Origin: an uncultured Clostridia bacterium
GTDB lineage: Bacteria; Bacillota; Clostridia; UBA1381
DNA: 45,375 nucleotides
Assembly: GCA_947585795.1 (NCBI GenBank)
Contig: CANPXG010000014.1
Coordinates: 1 to 45,375, forward strand
Reading direction: 5' to 3'
Below, piece after piece: positions 15,492-23,047 of this stretch. The notes beneath the pieces are model-generated. The model made no database searches, was not told the origin of the DNA, and saw nothing but the letters and a program-made list of their open reading frames with translations. Within the stretch, counting starts at the first letter, position 1, and the number at the start of each line of letters is the position of its first letter. Both the position numbers and the translations under genes were made by a program.

Positions 15492-16871
15492 ATGAAATCA
15501 AAAACAACGTATATATGTAACGAGTGCGGCTACAAGTCGCCGAAATGGCTCGGAAAGTGCCCGTCCTGCGGGACGTGGAACAGTATGGAGGAAACCGTCA
15601 TAGCGGACGAGAAGAAGAAAACGTCCGCGTCAAAGCCGCTTGCGGCGGGGGGCGCTTCGTCCGCGCGTGCGGCGAAAAAAATAAACGAGGTACAGCCCGG
15701 CTTTGAAACGCGGTACAAGACGGGGCTTAAAGAGCTTGACAGAGTGCTGGGCGGCGGCATAGTAAAGGGATCGCTCATACTCGTCGGCGGCGACCCCGGT
15801 ATAGGTAAATCGACGCTGCTTTTGCAGATATGCCAAAAGGCGGGCGAGGACAAGAAAATTTTGTACGTGTCGGGCGAGGAAAGCGAGGGACAGATAAAGC
15901 TGCGCGCCGAAAGGCTGGGCGTTACGACGGAAAATTTGTACCTTATGTCGGAAACGGACGCGGAAATCATAATAGACAGCATAAACGACATAAAACCGCA
16001 AATCGTTATCATAGATTCGATACAGACGATACACCGCGACGATATTTCCTCGGCGGCGGGCAGCGTGCCGCAGGTAAGGGAGGCGACGAACGCGTTTATG
16101 CGCGTCGCGAAGTCGATGGGCATAGCGATGTTCATAGTCGGTCACGTCACGAAGGAGGGCGCGATAGCCGGTCCGAGAGTGCTGGAGCATATAGTGGACT
16201 GCGTGCTGTACTTCGAAGGCGACAGACAGCTTACGTTCAGGATTTTGAGGGCGGTCAAGAACCGTTTCGGCTCGACGAACGAGATAGGCGTGTTCGAGAT
16301 GCTTGATACGGGGCTTCGGGAGGTGGAGAACCCGTCGGCTATGCTCCTCGAGGGCAGGAACACCGATATATCGGGAAGCTCTATCGTGTGCGCGATCGAG
16401 GGAAGCCGCGGCGTTATGGCGGAGATACAGGCGCTCGTCACGCCGACGGGCTTCGGTAATCCGAGGCGTATGTCAAGCGGTATAGATCTGTACCGCCTGC
16501 TTTTGCTCATAGCGGTGCTTGAAAAGCGCGCGCGTATGAATTTGTCGAACTCGGACGTGTATTTAAATGTCGCGGGAGGACTTAAGATAGATGAGCCGGC
16601 GGCGGATCTCGGCATATGCGCGGCGATCGCGGCGAGTCAGTACGACATACCGCTTCCGCCCGATATGATATTTATCGGAGAGGTCGGTCTGGGCGGTGAG
16701 CTTCGGAGCGTGGCGAGGATAGAGCAGCGCATTTCGGAGGCGGCGAAGATGGGATTTACGTCCGCGATAGTGCCGAAGCAGTCGCTTCGCGGAGTGAAGG
16801 TGCCGGACGGCTTCGCGGCGTACGGTATACGTACCGTTTCGGAGATGATAAATATGTTAAGGCGCAAATAG
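15492..16871 (+). CDS. radA: DNA repair protein RadA
   Basis: 459 residues. A RecA-like, DnaB-type branch-migration helicase acting in recombination. Zinc finger Cys9/12/23/26 (CNECG...CPSCG), Walker A GGDPGIGKST (99-108), the RadA-specific KNRFG (256-260), then a Lon-like C-terminal domain (FGNPRRMSSGIDLYRLLLLI region onward). ATG 15492 has GGAAAGGGAACGG ahead of it; the frame is open to 15447, but that start would lie at the promoter. Its upstream region carries DnaA boxes, so a link to replication state is possible. Confidence 0.95.
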   Translation: MKSKTTYICNECGYKSPKWLGKCPSCGTWNSMEETVIADEKKKTSASKPLAAGGASSARAAKKINEVQPGFETRYKTGLKELDRVLGGGIVKGSLILVGGDPGIGKSTLLLQICQKAGEDKKILYVSGEESEGQIKLRAERLGVTTENLYLMSETDAEIIIDSINDIKPQIVIIDSIQTIHRDDISSAAGSVPQVREATNAFMRVAKSMGIAMFIVGHVTKEGAIAGPRVLEHIVDCVLYFEGDRQLTFRILRAVKNRFGSTNEIGVFEMLDTGLREVENPSAMLLEGRNTDISGSSIVCAIEGSRGVMAEIQALVTPTGFGNPRRMSSGIDLYRLLLLIAVLEKRARMNLSNSDVYLNVAGGLKIDEPAADLGICAAIAASQYDIPLPPDMIFIGEVGLGGELRSVARIEQRISEAAKMGFTSAIVPKQSLRGVKVPDGFAAYGIRTVSEMINMLRRK

Positions 16872-16900
16872 TTGACAATTTCGATGTTTGATGTTATAAT
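16872..16900 (+). promoter_or_regulatory. Consensus promoter abutting the radA stop
   Basis: TTGACA (16872-16877), 17 nt, TATAAT (16895-16900): a perfect housekeeping match, starting directly after the radA stop codon. Confidence 0.85.
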
Positions 16901-16929
16901 ACTAAGATAAGAATTAAGGAGCTTGGACT

Positions 16930-17382
16930 TTGGAAGAGGTAAAAACGGGCGGCGGCAAGGAATTCGTCTACTCGGTGGTATGGGCGGTCATACTGCTTTT
17001 CATCGGGGATATGATAGTGACGGCGCTGCCGAGCTATAAGATAATCGGTGTTATAATTACCATACTGATGTTCGGCGTGCTCGCGTTTTTTGCGCTTACG
17101 CGTTACAGCGCGGTGTACACGTACACGCTGAAAAAAACACGCTTCGCGGCGGTGAGAAAGATAGGCTACAGGCTTAAAGAGGTAAGTTTTTACACGTCCG
17201 ACGTTATTTTGGTGACGCGGAAAAAACCCGACTGCCGCGTGCAGACCGTTTACCGTATGCACACGAGCGTATTCTCGAGGAAGAATTTGTGGTACGTCGT
17301 GTACAGGACGGGTGAAACAAAAAATATGCTCGTATGCGCCGTGTCGGAGAAGATGGCTCGCTCGCTTCGCGGCGGAGAGTAA
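16930..17382 (+). CDS. Two-TM membrane protein of unknown function
   Basis: 150 residues. The start is TTG 16930, with AAGGAG 8 nt upstream; no ATG fits well. Two hydrophobic helices (about 15-33 VVWAVILLFIGDMIVTAL and 38-56 IIGVIITILMFGVLAFFAL) are followed by a basic cytoplasmic-looking domain of about 90 residues with beta-type repeats. It has its own consensus promoter and precedes ricT, whose reading frame opens inside its 3' end. No family was recognised. Confidence 0.75.
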   Translation: MEEVKTGGGKEFVYSVVWAVILLFIGDMIVTALPSYKIIGVIITILMFGVLAFFALTRYSAVYTYTLKKTRFAAVRKIGYRLKEVSFYTSDVILVTRKKPDCRVQTVYRMHTSVFSRKNLWYVVYRTGETKNMLVCAVSEKMARSLRGGE

Positions 17383-17423
17383 AGAGATTTTTTCATATTG
17401 CTTGCAAAAGGGGTTTTAGATAT

Positions 17424-18290
17424 ATGCTGAATGTAATAGGAGTGCGCTTTAAAAGCGCCGGAAAGACGTATTACTTTGATCCGCGCGGGCTTAACATATC
17501 CTGCGGTGACCATGTTATAGTGGAAACGTCGAGAGGTATGGAGTACGGCGAAGTGGTAATGGGCAAAAGACCTATCGAAACTCAGCAGTTCCAAAAGCCC
17601 GTGAAGGGCGTTATACGTCTTGCGACGGAGGATGATGAGCGAAAACACAGAGAAAACAAGGAGTTTGAAAAGGACGCTTACAAGATATGTCTTGAAAAAA
17701 TACAGAATCACAAGCTGGAAATGAAGCTTGTGGATGTTGAGTACACGTTTGACGGCAACAAAATTTTGTTTTATTTTACCGCGGACGGCAGAGTCGATTT
17801 CAGAGAGCTGGTAAAGGATCTCGCGACCGTGTTTAAGACGAGGATAGAGCTTAGACAGATAGGCGTGAGAGATGAGGCGAAAACGCTCGGAAGCATAGGA
17901 GTTTGCGGAAGAAGTCTTTGCTGTAATCAGTTTTTGGACGATTTTGTGCCGGTATCAATTAAAATGGCGAAGGAGCAGGGGCTTGCCCTCAATCCGTCGA
18001 AAATATCCGGCGCGTGCGGCAGGCTTATGTGCTGTCTGAAGTTCGAGCAGGACACATACGAGGAGCTTTTGAAGAACGCGCCAAGACAGGGCGCGACGGT
18101 CAAAACGCCGGACGGCAACGGCAGCGTCGAGTACGTGAGCCTTTTAAAAGGGTACGTTAAGGTGCGGTTTGACAGTGAGAACGAAACGACGGTGAAGGAC
18201 TTCAAAATCGAGGACGTGGTACCGGTAACACGCGCGGACGGCGCGAGGAAGCCGAGTGACGGCGGAAAGAAGCAGAATAAGAAGCAGTAA
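17424..18290 (+). CDS. ricT: RicT (YaaT, PSP1-domain) regulatory protein
   Basis: 288 residues from ATG 17424 (AAAAGGGG upstream). The frame is open from 17334, but that part overlaps the previous gene and lacks family similarity. In B. subtilis RicT works with RicA and RicF in a [4Fe-4S] complex that supports RNase Y function, sporulation and competence. Visible signatures: GVRFKSAGKTYYFDP, the PSP1 core VDFRELVKDLATVFKTRIE, GVRDEAKTLGSIGVCGR and two Cys motifs (CGRSLCC, CGRLMCC) able to hold Fe-S clusters. A ferredoxin follows. Confidence 0.93.
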   Translation: MLNVIGVRFKSAGKTYYFDPRGLNISCGDHVIVETSRGMEYGEVVMGKRPIETQQFQKPVKGVIRLATEDDERKHRENKEFEKDAYKICLEKIQNHKLEMKLVDVEYTFDGNKILFYFTADGRVDFRELVKDLATVFKTRIELRQIGVRDEAKTLGSIGVCGRSLCCNQFLDDFVPVSIKMAKEQGLALNPSKISGACGRLMCCLKFEQDTYEELLKNAPRQGATVKTPDGNGSVEYVSLLKGYVKVRFDSENETTVKDFKIEDVVPVTRADGARKPSDGGKKQNKKQ

Positions 18291-18338
18291 ATAAGTTACC
18301 AAAGGCAGACAACGCCTATAAAATATTTTTAAAAACTA

Positions 18339-18367
18339 TTGAAGAACAGGAGTTTTCGTGTTATAAT
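18339..18367 (+). promoter_or_regulatory. Ferredoxin promoter
   Basis: TTGAAG (18339-18344), 17 nt, TATAAT (18362-18367), 53 nt before the ferredoxin ATG. Confidence 0.8.
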
Positions 18368-18420
18368 TTAAGTTAGTGAACGTCTGAGGACGTAATTGGC
18401 TTAAAGGAGGTGTATTGACA

Positions 18421-18591
18421 ATGGCATATGCAATTTCGGATGATTGCATCATGTGCGGCGCTTGCGCTGCAGAATGTCCCGTAAGCGCTATCACAGAGGG
18501 TGACGGTAAGTATGTTATTGATGCCGATACTTGTATCGAGTGCGGTGCGTGCGCGGGTACTTGTCCCGTAGGCGCTCCGGCGCAGGCGTAA
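18421..18591 (+). CDS. 2[4Fe-4S] ferredoxin
   Basis: 56 residues, read directly from the sequence. Two clostridial-type cluster motifs are present: CIMCGACAAECP and CIECGACAGTCP, each CxxCxxCxxxCP. It is a small cytosolic low-potential electron carrier. Strong ribosome-binding site AAAGGAGGTG, its own promoter at 18339 and a terminator at 18609, so it is monocistronic. Its partner enzyme is not identifiable here. Confidence 0.96.
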   Translation: MAYAISDDCIMCGACAAECPVSAITEGDGKYVIDADTCIECGACAGTCPVGAPAQA

Positions 18592-18608
18592 GCTTTGGAC
18601 CGATACGA

Positions 18609-18650
18609 AAAAAGGTGTTGTATTTGGTAAGAATACAGCACCTTTTTCTC
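18609..18650 (+). terminator. Intrinsic terminator after ferredoxin
   Basis: A 16-bp stem 18609-18624 / 18632-18647 with one G-U pair (AAAGGTGTTGTATT / AATACAGCACCTTT), ending in a T-rich tract. Confidence 0.9.
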
Positions 18651-18689
18651 TTTTTATAAAAATTTATCCAATAAAAACGGAGGTACCGA

Positions 18690-20597
18690 ATGAAAAGGAT
18701 AGTAATGTTGGCGGTTGTGCTTGCCGCGTCGTTGACGCTCGCTTCCTGCGGCGGCGGGAAGATCGTGTACGACAGCGTACAGGGCGGTAAGCTTCCCGCG
18801 ACGGGCAGGTCGTGGACGGTGCTCGTGTATATGTGCGGCGGAAGCGACGAAACGGCGAATCATACGTCGTCTAATAAGCTCGAAAGTATAATGAGCGTCG
18901 ATTATCCCGAAAACGTGAAGGTAGTCGTTCAGACGGGCGGCAGCGCGGAGTGGGGTATGAAGGGAATTTACTGTGATTACAATCAGCGGTTCGAGGCGGG
19001 TAAGGGTACGCTTTACCTTGCCGACCAGTCCATGTCGGAGAATATGGGTGATTACAGGACGCTCTCCAATTTTTTGTCGTGGGGGATATCGAATTACCCG
19101 TCGGACAGCTATATGCTCATTGTGTCGGGCGCGGGCGGCGGCGCGATGAACGGTATGGCGTATGACGAGAATTATGAGGACGATCGTTTGAACCTCGAGG
19201 AGTTATCGTACGCGATAAGTCTTGCCGGTAGGAATTTCGATATAATTTGTCTTGACGCTCCGCTTATGGGCAGTATCGAAACGGCGGCGGCGCTTTCGAC
19301 GAGCGCGAGTTACCTCGTCGCGCCGCAAGGTATTCAAAACGGCGATAGCTGGGACTATGCCGCGACGCTTAAGCGCGTGTGCGATAATCCGTCGTCCGCG
19401 CCGGCTGATATTTGTAAGGTCATATGCGACGATTATTACGCCGCGTGTGAGAGAAACGAAACGGCGGCAGACGCGGCGATGTCGGTAATAGATATGTCGA
19501 AGGTATCGACGCTCAATCAGGCGTTTGACGGTATGGCGGGTGAAATGCTCCTGTCCACCGATCAGATGTCGAATTACATAAGTATGACCGACGCAATCAA
19601 AACGGCGCATACGTATGGCGGTGCGGCGGAGGGTGAGGGGTATTCCAACCTCATCGATTTGGGTGACGCGGCGATGAAGATAAGCTCACTCGTCGGTAAT
19701 ACCGCGGACGCGGTCATGGAGGCGCTTAATGACGCGGTCATTTACAGAGTCTGCGGTGAAAATGAGAGGGAGTCGACGGGACTTGGTATGTACTATCCGC
19801 TGTCGCCGAAAAACGACGAGCTGCAGCAGTATATGGACAATGCCGTGAGCGTCAATTATAAGGAGTTTTTGCGTAAGATATGTATAAACTGCGCCGTCGA
19901 GGATACACTGTCAAATACGGCAGACTACACGTCGTCATGGTCATGGGCGTGTTACGATAACGCGATGCGCGAGCTGCAGTATATGACCGTGCTCGACAAT
20001 AATTCCTATGAGCTGCATATCACGGGAGATATGACGGTAATTAAGGATGTTTGCGTGAACGTATATAAGGAGCAGGACGGCTCGTATGTATTTTTGGGTA
20101 ATCATCACGACCTTGAGGGCGATTTCGCGTCGGGCGTGTTTAAGGACGTGTTTGACGGAACCATGCCGAAGCTTATAAGTAAGGACGTTAGCGTGAGCCT
20201 TATAAGAGATTACGGCGATCACGCGCTCTACGCCGTGCCCGTGATTTTAAACGGTGAACGCGCCAGCGTACGCGTAAAGCGGAGCGCCGAGGGTGATTAT
20301 GAGATCGTCGGCGCGTGGTCCGGTGCGGACGAGAACGGTAAGGTCACGACCGCGATGAGAAAGCTCGGTGCTTTTGACAGAATAACGCCGCTGCTTGAGC
20401 TGTATGACGAGGAACACAAAAATGTAAACTACATCTCCGGCTCAGCCGGTATAAAATTCGGCGGAGGCGTTGCGGAGGATACCGTGGGTAACGGCGATTA
20501 CCTGTTTGAATTTGAAATTACCGATATTTACGGCGGTAAGCGTCACGGTACGCCCGTGCGCGCGCATATTTCGGGCGGCAAGGTGACTTTTGAGTGA
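18690..20597 (+). CDS. Clostripain-family (C11) lipoprotein, catalytic dyad lost
   Basis: 635 residues. Lipoprotein signal with lipobox LASC (Cys20). Residues 42-220 follow the peptidase C11 fold: WTVLVYMCGGSDE, LIVSGAGGG (143-151) and LDAPLMGSIETAAAL (188-202). In active family members the corresponding motifs are WDHGGG and DACLMG, holding catalytic His and Cys. Here Ala148 stands at the His position and Pro191 at the Cys position, so it is probably proteolytically dead. The C-terminal 350 residues contain beta-rich domains. It is likely surface-exposed; a binding or scaffold role is inferred. Ribosome-binding site GGAGG. Confidence 0.85.
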   Translation: MKRIVMLAVVLAASLTLASCGGGKIVYDSVQGGKLPATGRSWTVLVYMCGGSDETANHTSSNKLESIMSVDYPENVKVVVQTGGSAEWGMKGIYCDYNQRFEAGKGTLYLADQSMSENMGDYRTLSNFLSWGISNYPSDSYMLIVSGAGGGAMNGMAYDENYEDDRLNLEELSYAISLAGRNFDIICLDAPLMGSIETAAALSTSASYLVAPQGIQNGDSWDYAATLKRVCDNPSSAPADICKVICDDYYAACERNETAADAAMSVIDMSKVSTLNQAFDGMAGEMLLSTDQMSNYISMTDAIKTAHTYGGAAEGEGYSNLIDLGDAAMKISSLVGNTADAVMEALNDAVIYRVCGENERESTGLGMYYPLSPKNDELQQYMDNAVSVNYKEFLRKICINCAVEDTLSNTADYTSSWSWACYDNAMRELQYMTVLDNNSYELHITGDMTVIKDVCVNVYKEQDGSYVFLGNHHDLEGDFASGVFKDVFDGTMPKLISKDVSVSLIRDYGDHALYAVPVILNGERASVRVKRSAEGDYEIVGAWSGADENGKVTTAMRKLGAFDRITPLLELYDEEHKNVNYISGSAGIKFGGGVAEDTVGNGDYLFEFEITDIYGGKRHGTPVRAHISGGKVTFE

Positions 20598-20627
20598 TAA
20601 ACGTACGAAACCAATGGGGGTGGAAGC

Positions 20628-21737
20628 ATGGAAATAAGGAAAAAGGAATTTGTTTTCGGTGAAAACTGCTTTGACCTGCTGCGTCTTTACAGCGCGTTTT
20701 ACGTAATGACGCTGCACATAATGCGCCATGTGCGTCTTAGGGAAGTGTCGCCCGTTTTCGACTGGTGGAACGGAGTCGTCGTGCTGTTTTGCATAAGCGG
20801 ATTTCTTATCCCCGCGTCGATGGAACGCAGTAAAAGCGTTTGGGAATTTTTGAAAAAGCGCGTGCTGCGCATCGTGCCGTCAATGTGGGTGTGTATCATA
20901 GTCGGTATAATCACCGCGGGACTTTTCTGCGGCTTTACCGCGGATAAGACGTTCGCGAGGTGGTTTGCGGGACAGCTGCTGTTTATACGCGACCTGCCTC
21001 AGCCCGACTTTATCACAAGCTTCGGTATAGGTAACTTTGAGGCGAATTTATGGACGATGATATTCACGGTACAATTTTACATAATCACCGCTATCATCTA
21101 TAAATTTATGAAGAAAAGAAGTATCGGCGTGTGGATATTCGTGCTGGTGTTTTCGATGGCGCTGAACATCGCCGTGCCTTATATGCAGAGCCTGCTCCCC
21201 GAAACGGGACGCATAATCGTTTCGCACAGCTGCCTCCCGTATTTCTATATATACTTCGCGGGCTGGTTCATATACGAGTGGCGCGAAACGCTTGTGCCGT
21301 TTCTAAGGAAAGCGACAATACCCGTAATAATTCTGTTTATCATACGCGCCGTGTACTGTCAAAAATTCGGTAAGCAGATAGGCGAGTATCAGGATATGGT
21401 GCTTGTAGCGCTTCTTTGTCTTATGACGATAGGCGTGGGATACAGCCTCGGAAAAATCAGGTTCAAGATAGACTTGTCATACGGACTGTATCTTTACCAT
21501 ATGGTAGTCGTCGATATTTTTGTGCAGCTCGGTATGGTCGGTAATATGAAGTACGTCGTTATGGTGTACGCCGCGTCGCTATTGTGCGCGGTTTTGTCGC
21601 ACTTCCTCGTGGACAACACGGTGGCGCGTATATTTAAAAAGACGGAGAGCCTTAAGTATAAGGATGTTTTGCCGCCGCCTCCCGAGCCGGTGGTGGAGGA
21701 CGTAGCGACAAACACGGATGACGAAACAGACTTTTAA
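20628..21737 (+). CDS. Membrane acyltransferase (Acyltransferase_3 / OafA-like)
   Basis: 369 residues. About ten predicted membrane helices. Family signature R-x10-H in the first helix (Arg19, His30: LLRLYSAFYVMTLHIMRH), then a FCISGFLIP helix and a LSYGLYLYH helix. Such proteins O-acylate surface glycans, lipids or peptidoglycan. The C-terminal tail is cytosolic-looking, Pro-rich (PPPPEP) and acidic. It is 30 nt after the clostripain-like gene with its own GGGGGTGG site. The substrate is unknown. Confidence 0.88.
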   Translation: MEIRKKEFVFGENCFDLLRLYSAFYVMTLHIMRHVRLREVSPVFDWWNGVVVLFCISGFLIPASMERSKSVWEFLKKRVLRIVPSMWVCIIVGIITAGLFCGFTADKTFARWFAGQLLFIRDLPQPDFITSFGIGNFEANLWTMIFTVQFYIITAIIYKFMKKRSIGVWIFVLVFSMALNIAVPYMQSLLPETGRIIVSHSCLPYFYIYFAGWFIYEWRETLVPFLRKATIPVIILFIIRAVYCQKFGKQIGEYQDMVLVALLCLMTIGVGYSLGKIRFKIDLSYGLYLYHMVVVDIFVQLGMVGNMKYVVMVYAASLLCAVLSHFLVDNTVARIFKKTESLKYKDVLPPPPEPVVEDVATNTDDETDF

Positions 21738-21744
21738 TTAGCTG

Positions 21745-21773
21745 TTGACAATCGCGGATATTTGTATTAAAAT
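21745..21773 (+). promoter_or_regulatory. Promoter of the ileS T-box leader
   Basis: TTGACA (21745-21750), 17 nt, TAAAAT (21768-21773), just upstream of the T-box RNA. Confidence 0.8.
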
Positions 21774-21779
21774 AGCAAT

Positions 21780-22028
21780 AGACATTTCAAAAAGGCGATG
21801 ACGGAGAGAGTAAGCTTCGCGAAAAGCCCAAAGCGAGCCGTGGACGGTGTGAGCACGGCGGTGAGTACGCAAAGCCGAAAATCACTCCCGAGCTGCGCAC
21901 CGAACGTTTTTCCAAGTAGGCTGCGACGGTTTTCCCCCGTAAACGGGAACGCATATGACGGTATGACGAGTGGTATAACGAAGAAAAAAGAAAAATCTTC
22001 GTCTTGTTATGCAAGACGAAGATTTTTT
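21780..22028 (+). promoter_or_regulatory. T-box riboswitch, isoleucine specifier
   Basis: The leader starts with the stem I kink-turn type GGAGAGAGTA (about 21803). The apical part of stem I follows, then the specifier region GAAAATCACTCCCGAGCTGC with specifier ATC at 21881-21883 (Ile). The antiterminator is fully readable: GACGAG (21965-21970), 7-nt bulge TGGTATA (21971-21977) that would pair with the tRNA NCCA end, ACGAAG (21978-21983), and the 3' strand CTTCGT-CTTGTT (21997-22008). Uncharged tRNA-Ile should favour this over the terminator. ileS begins 1,020 nt downstream. Confidence 0.93.
21991..22028 (+). terminator. T-box terminator
   Basis: A perfect 16-bp stem, 21991-22006 / 22012-22027, with a 5-nt loop and T-run. 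Its 5' strand includes CTTCGTCTTG, which is also the antiterminator 3' strand, so the two structures exclude each other. Confidence 0.95.
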
Positions 22029-22058
22029 GGGTTAGTTGTAGAATTGTAGCAATGAAGC

Positions 22059-22081
22059 CGCGTTTTTAATTAAAAAACGCG
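22059..22081. repeat. Perfect palindrome
   Basis: CGCGTTTTT-AATTA-AAAAACGCG type hairpin (arms 22059-22067 and 22073-22081), with T-run inside. It could act as a weak bidirectional terminator. Confidence 0.6.
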
Positions 22082-22109
22082 CCGCAAAGCGACGCGTAAA
22101 AAAACAAGT

Positions 22110-22228
22110 CACTTTGCTGCGACACAAATTTTCATCTATAAATTGCTTGTATATGAAAATAGACTTGTATTTTTAGCAAACTAAAAATACAAACAACTTA
22201 TAGATTATTAAAATTTATGTCGCAAGTG
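22110..22228. repeat. AT-rich long imperfect palindrome (possible MITE or structured RNA)
   Basis: Nested pairing over 119 bp: CACTT/AAGTG at the ends, GCGACA (22119-22124)/TGTCGC (22218-22223), AAATTTT (22126-22132)/AAAATTT (22210-22216), ATCTATAA (22134-22141)/TTATAGAT (22198-22205), and an inner perfect 12-bp hairpin 22165-22176/22181-22192 with loop CAAA. It is much more AT-rich than its surroundings. No ORF was seen. It has the shape of a miniature inverted-repeat element, but no target-site duplication was confirmed. Confidence 0.6.
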
Positions 22229-22601
22229 CATTATAACACAAAGGAATGTGTTTGTAAAGTGGTAAAAACGGGTGGGGGAAGGAATCCCTCCACCGCCTTC
22301 GGCGGTCCCCCTCCCTTTGACAAGGGAGGCTAACGGCGGGCGGGCGAGGTTTGCGCATACTGCCACCTCTCAGTCAGCTACGCTGACAGCTCCCCTAGTA
22401 GGGGAGCCTAACGGCGAAGCAACAGACGCCGTAGCAAGGGGAGCCCGCCCTACGGGGACATCCCCGTTAGCAGAGCGTTGCCGGCGGGTTGTCAGGGAAA
22501 CGGCGGGGTGAGGGCACCCCGCCCTACAAGCGGGCGACCGTGAAGGTCGCCCCTACAAACCCCTCCGTCGGCTATGCCGACACCTCCCCTAGTAGGGGAG
22601 G

Positions 22602-22724
22602 CTTGCGGGCGACCGTGAAGGTCGCCCCTACGGTGGAAATTTGGAAGGAATCCCTCCACCGCCTTCGGCGGTCCCCCTCCCTTTGACAAGGGAGGCTAAC
22701 GGGCGGATAATATCCGCCCCTACA
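22602..22724. repeat. 123-bp direct repeat, first copy
   Basis: Identical to 22792-22914 (offset 190 bp). It contains one copy each of three palindrome types, so whole blocks have been duplicated, not only single palindromes. Confidence 0.9.
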
Positions 22725-22791
22725 GTATGTAATTTATAAATTCAATGCCACCTCTCAGTCGCCTACGGCGACAGCTCCCCTCAAGGGGAGC

Positions 22792-22914
22792 CTTGCGGGC
22801 GACCGTGAAGGTCGCCCCTACGGTGGAAATTTGGAAGGAATCCCTCCACCGCCTTCGGCGGTCCCCCTCCCTTTGACAAGGGAGGCTAACGGGCGGATAA
22901 TATCCGCCCCTACA
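22792..22914. repeat. 123-bp direct repeat, second copy
   Basis: Exact second copy of 22602-22724. The 67 bp between the copies hold another palindrome variant. Confidence 0.9.
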
Positions 22915-23047
22915 AACCGTTGCCGTCAGGGTGTCAGGGAGGCGGGCTGAGGGCAGCCCGCCCTACGGAAATAGGGGAGCCTTGCGATGGTGGGGGAATG
23001 GTGAGTTTGGGAAATGTATATAATTAATTATATGGGAGGATATAGAT

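Larger units (their letters stand above)
22277..22980. repeat. Mosaic of short GC-rich palindromic repeats (REP-like)
   Basis: No gene. Several palindromic units recur: CCTCCACCGCCTTCGGCGG with CCCTTTGACAAGGGAGGC (three copies, from 22277, 22643 and 22833); CCACCTCTCAGTC...GACAGCTCCCCT...AGGGGAGCC (from 22362 and 22748, variant 22562); GGGCGACCGTGAAGGTCGCCC (three copies); GGGCGGATAATATCCGCCC (two copies). Most end in CCCTAC or CCCCTAC. Short open frames here are repeat artefacts. Such mosaics are common between genes of gut Clostridia. They lie in the untranslated leader of ileS. Confidence 0.85.

Noticed and set aside
17334-17423. Longer N-terminus of RicT
   Set aside because: The extension overlaps the upstream gene and has no family similarity; ATG 17424 fits RicT.
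22272-22689. Short ORFs in the palindrome region
   Set aside because: They are translations of repeated palindromes with no start signals.
23011-23030. Separate ileS promoter with TATAAT at 23019
   Set aside because: There is no recognisable -35 box at 16-18 nt, and the -10 lies inside an AT palindrome; too weak to call.
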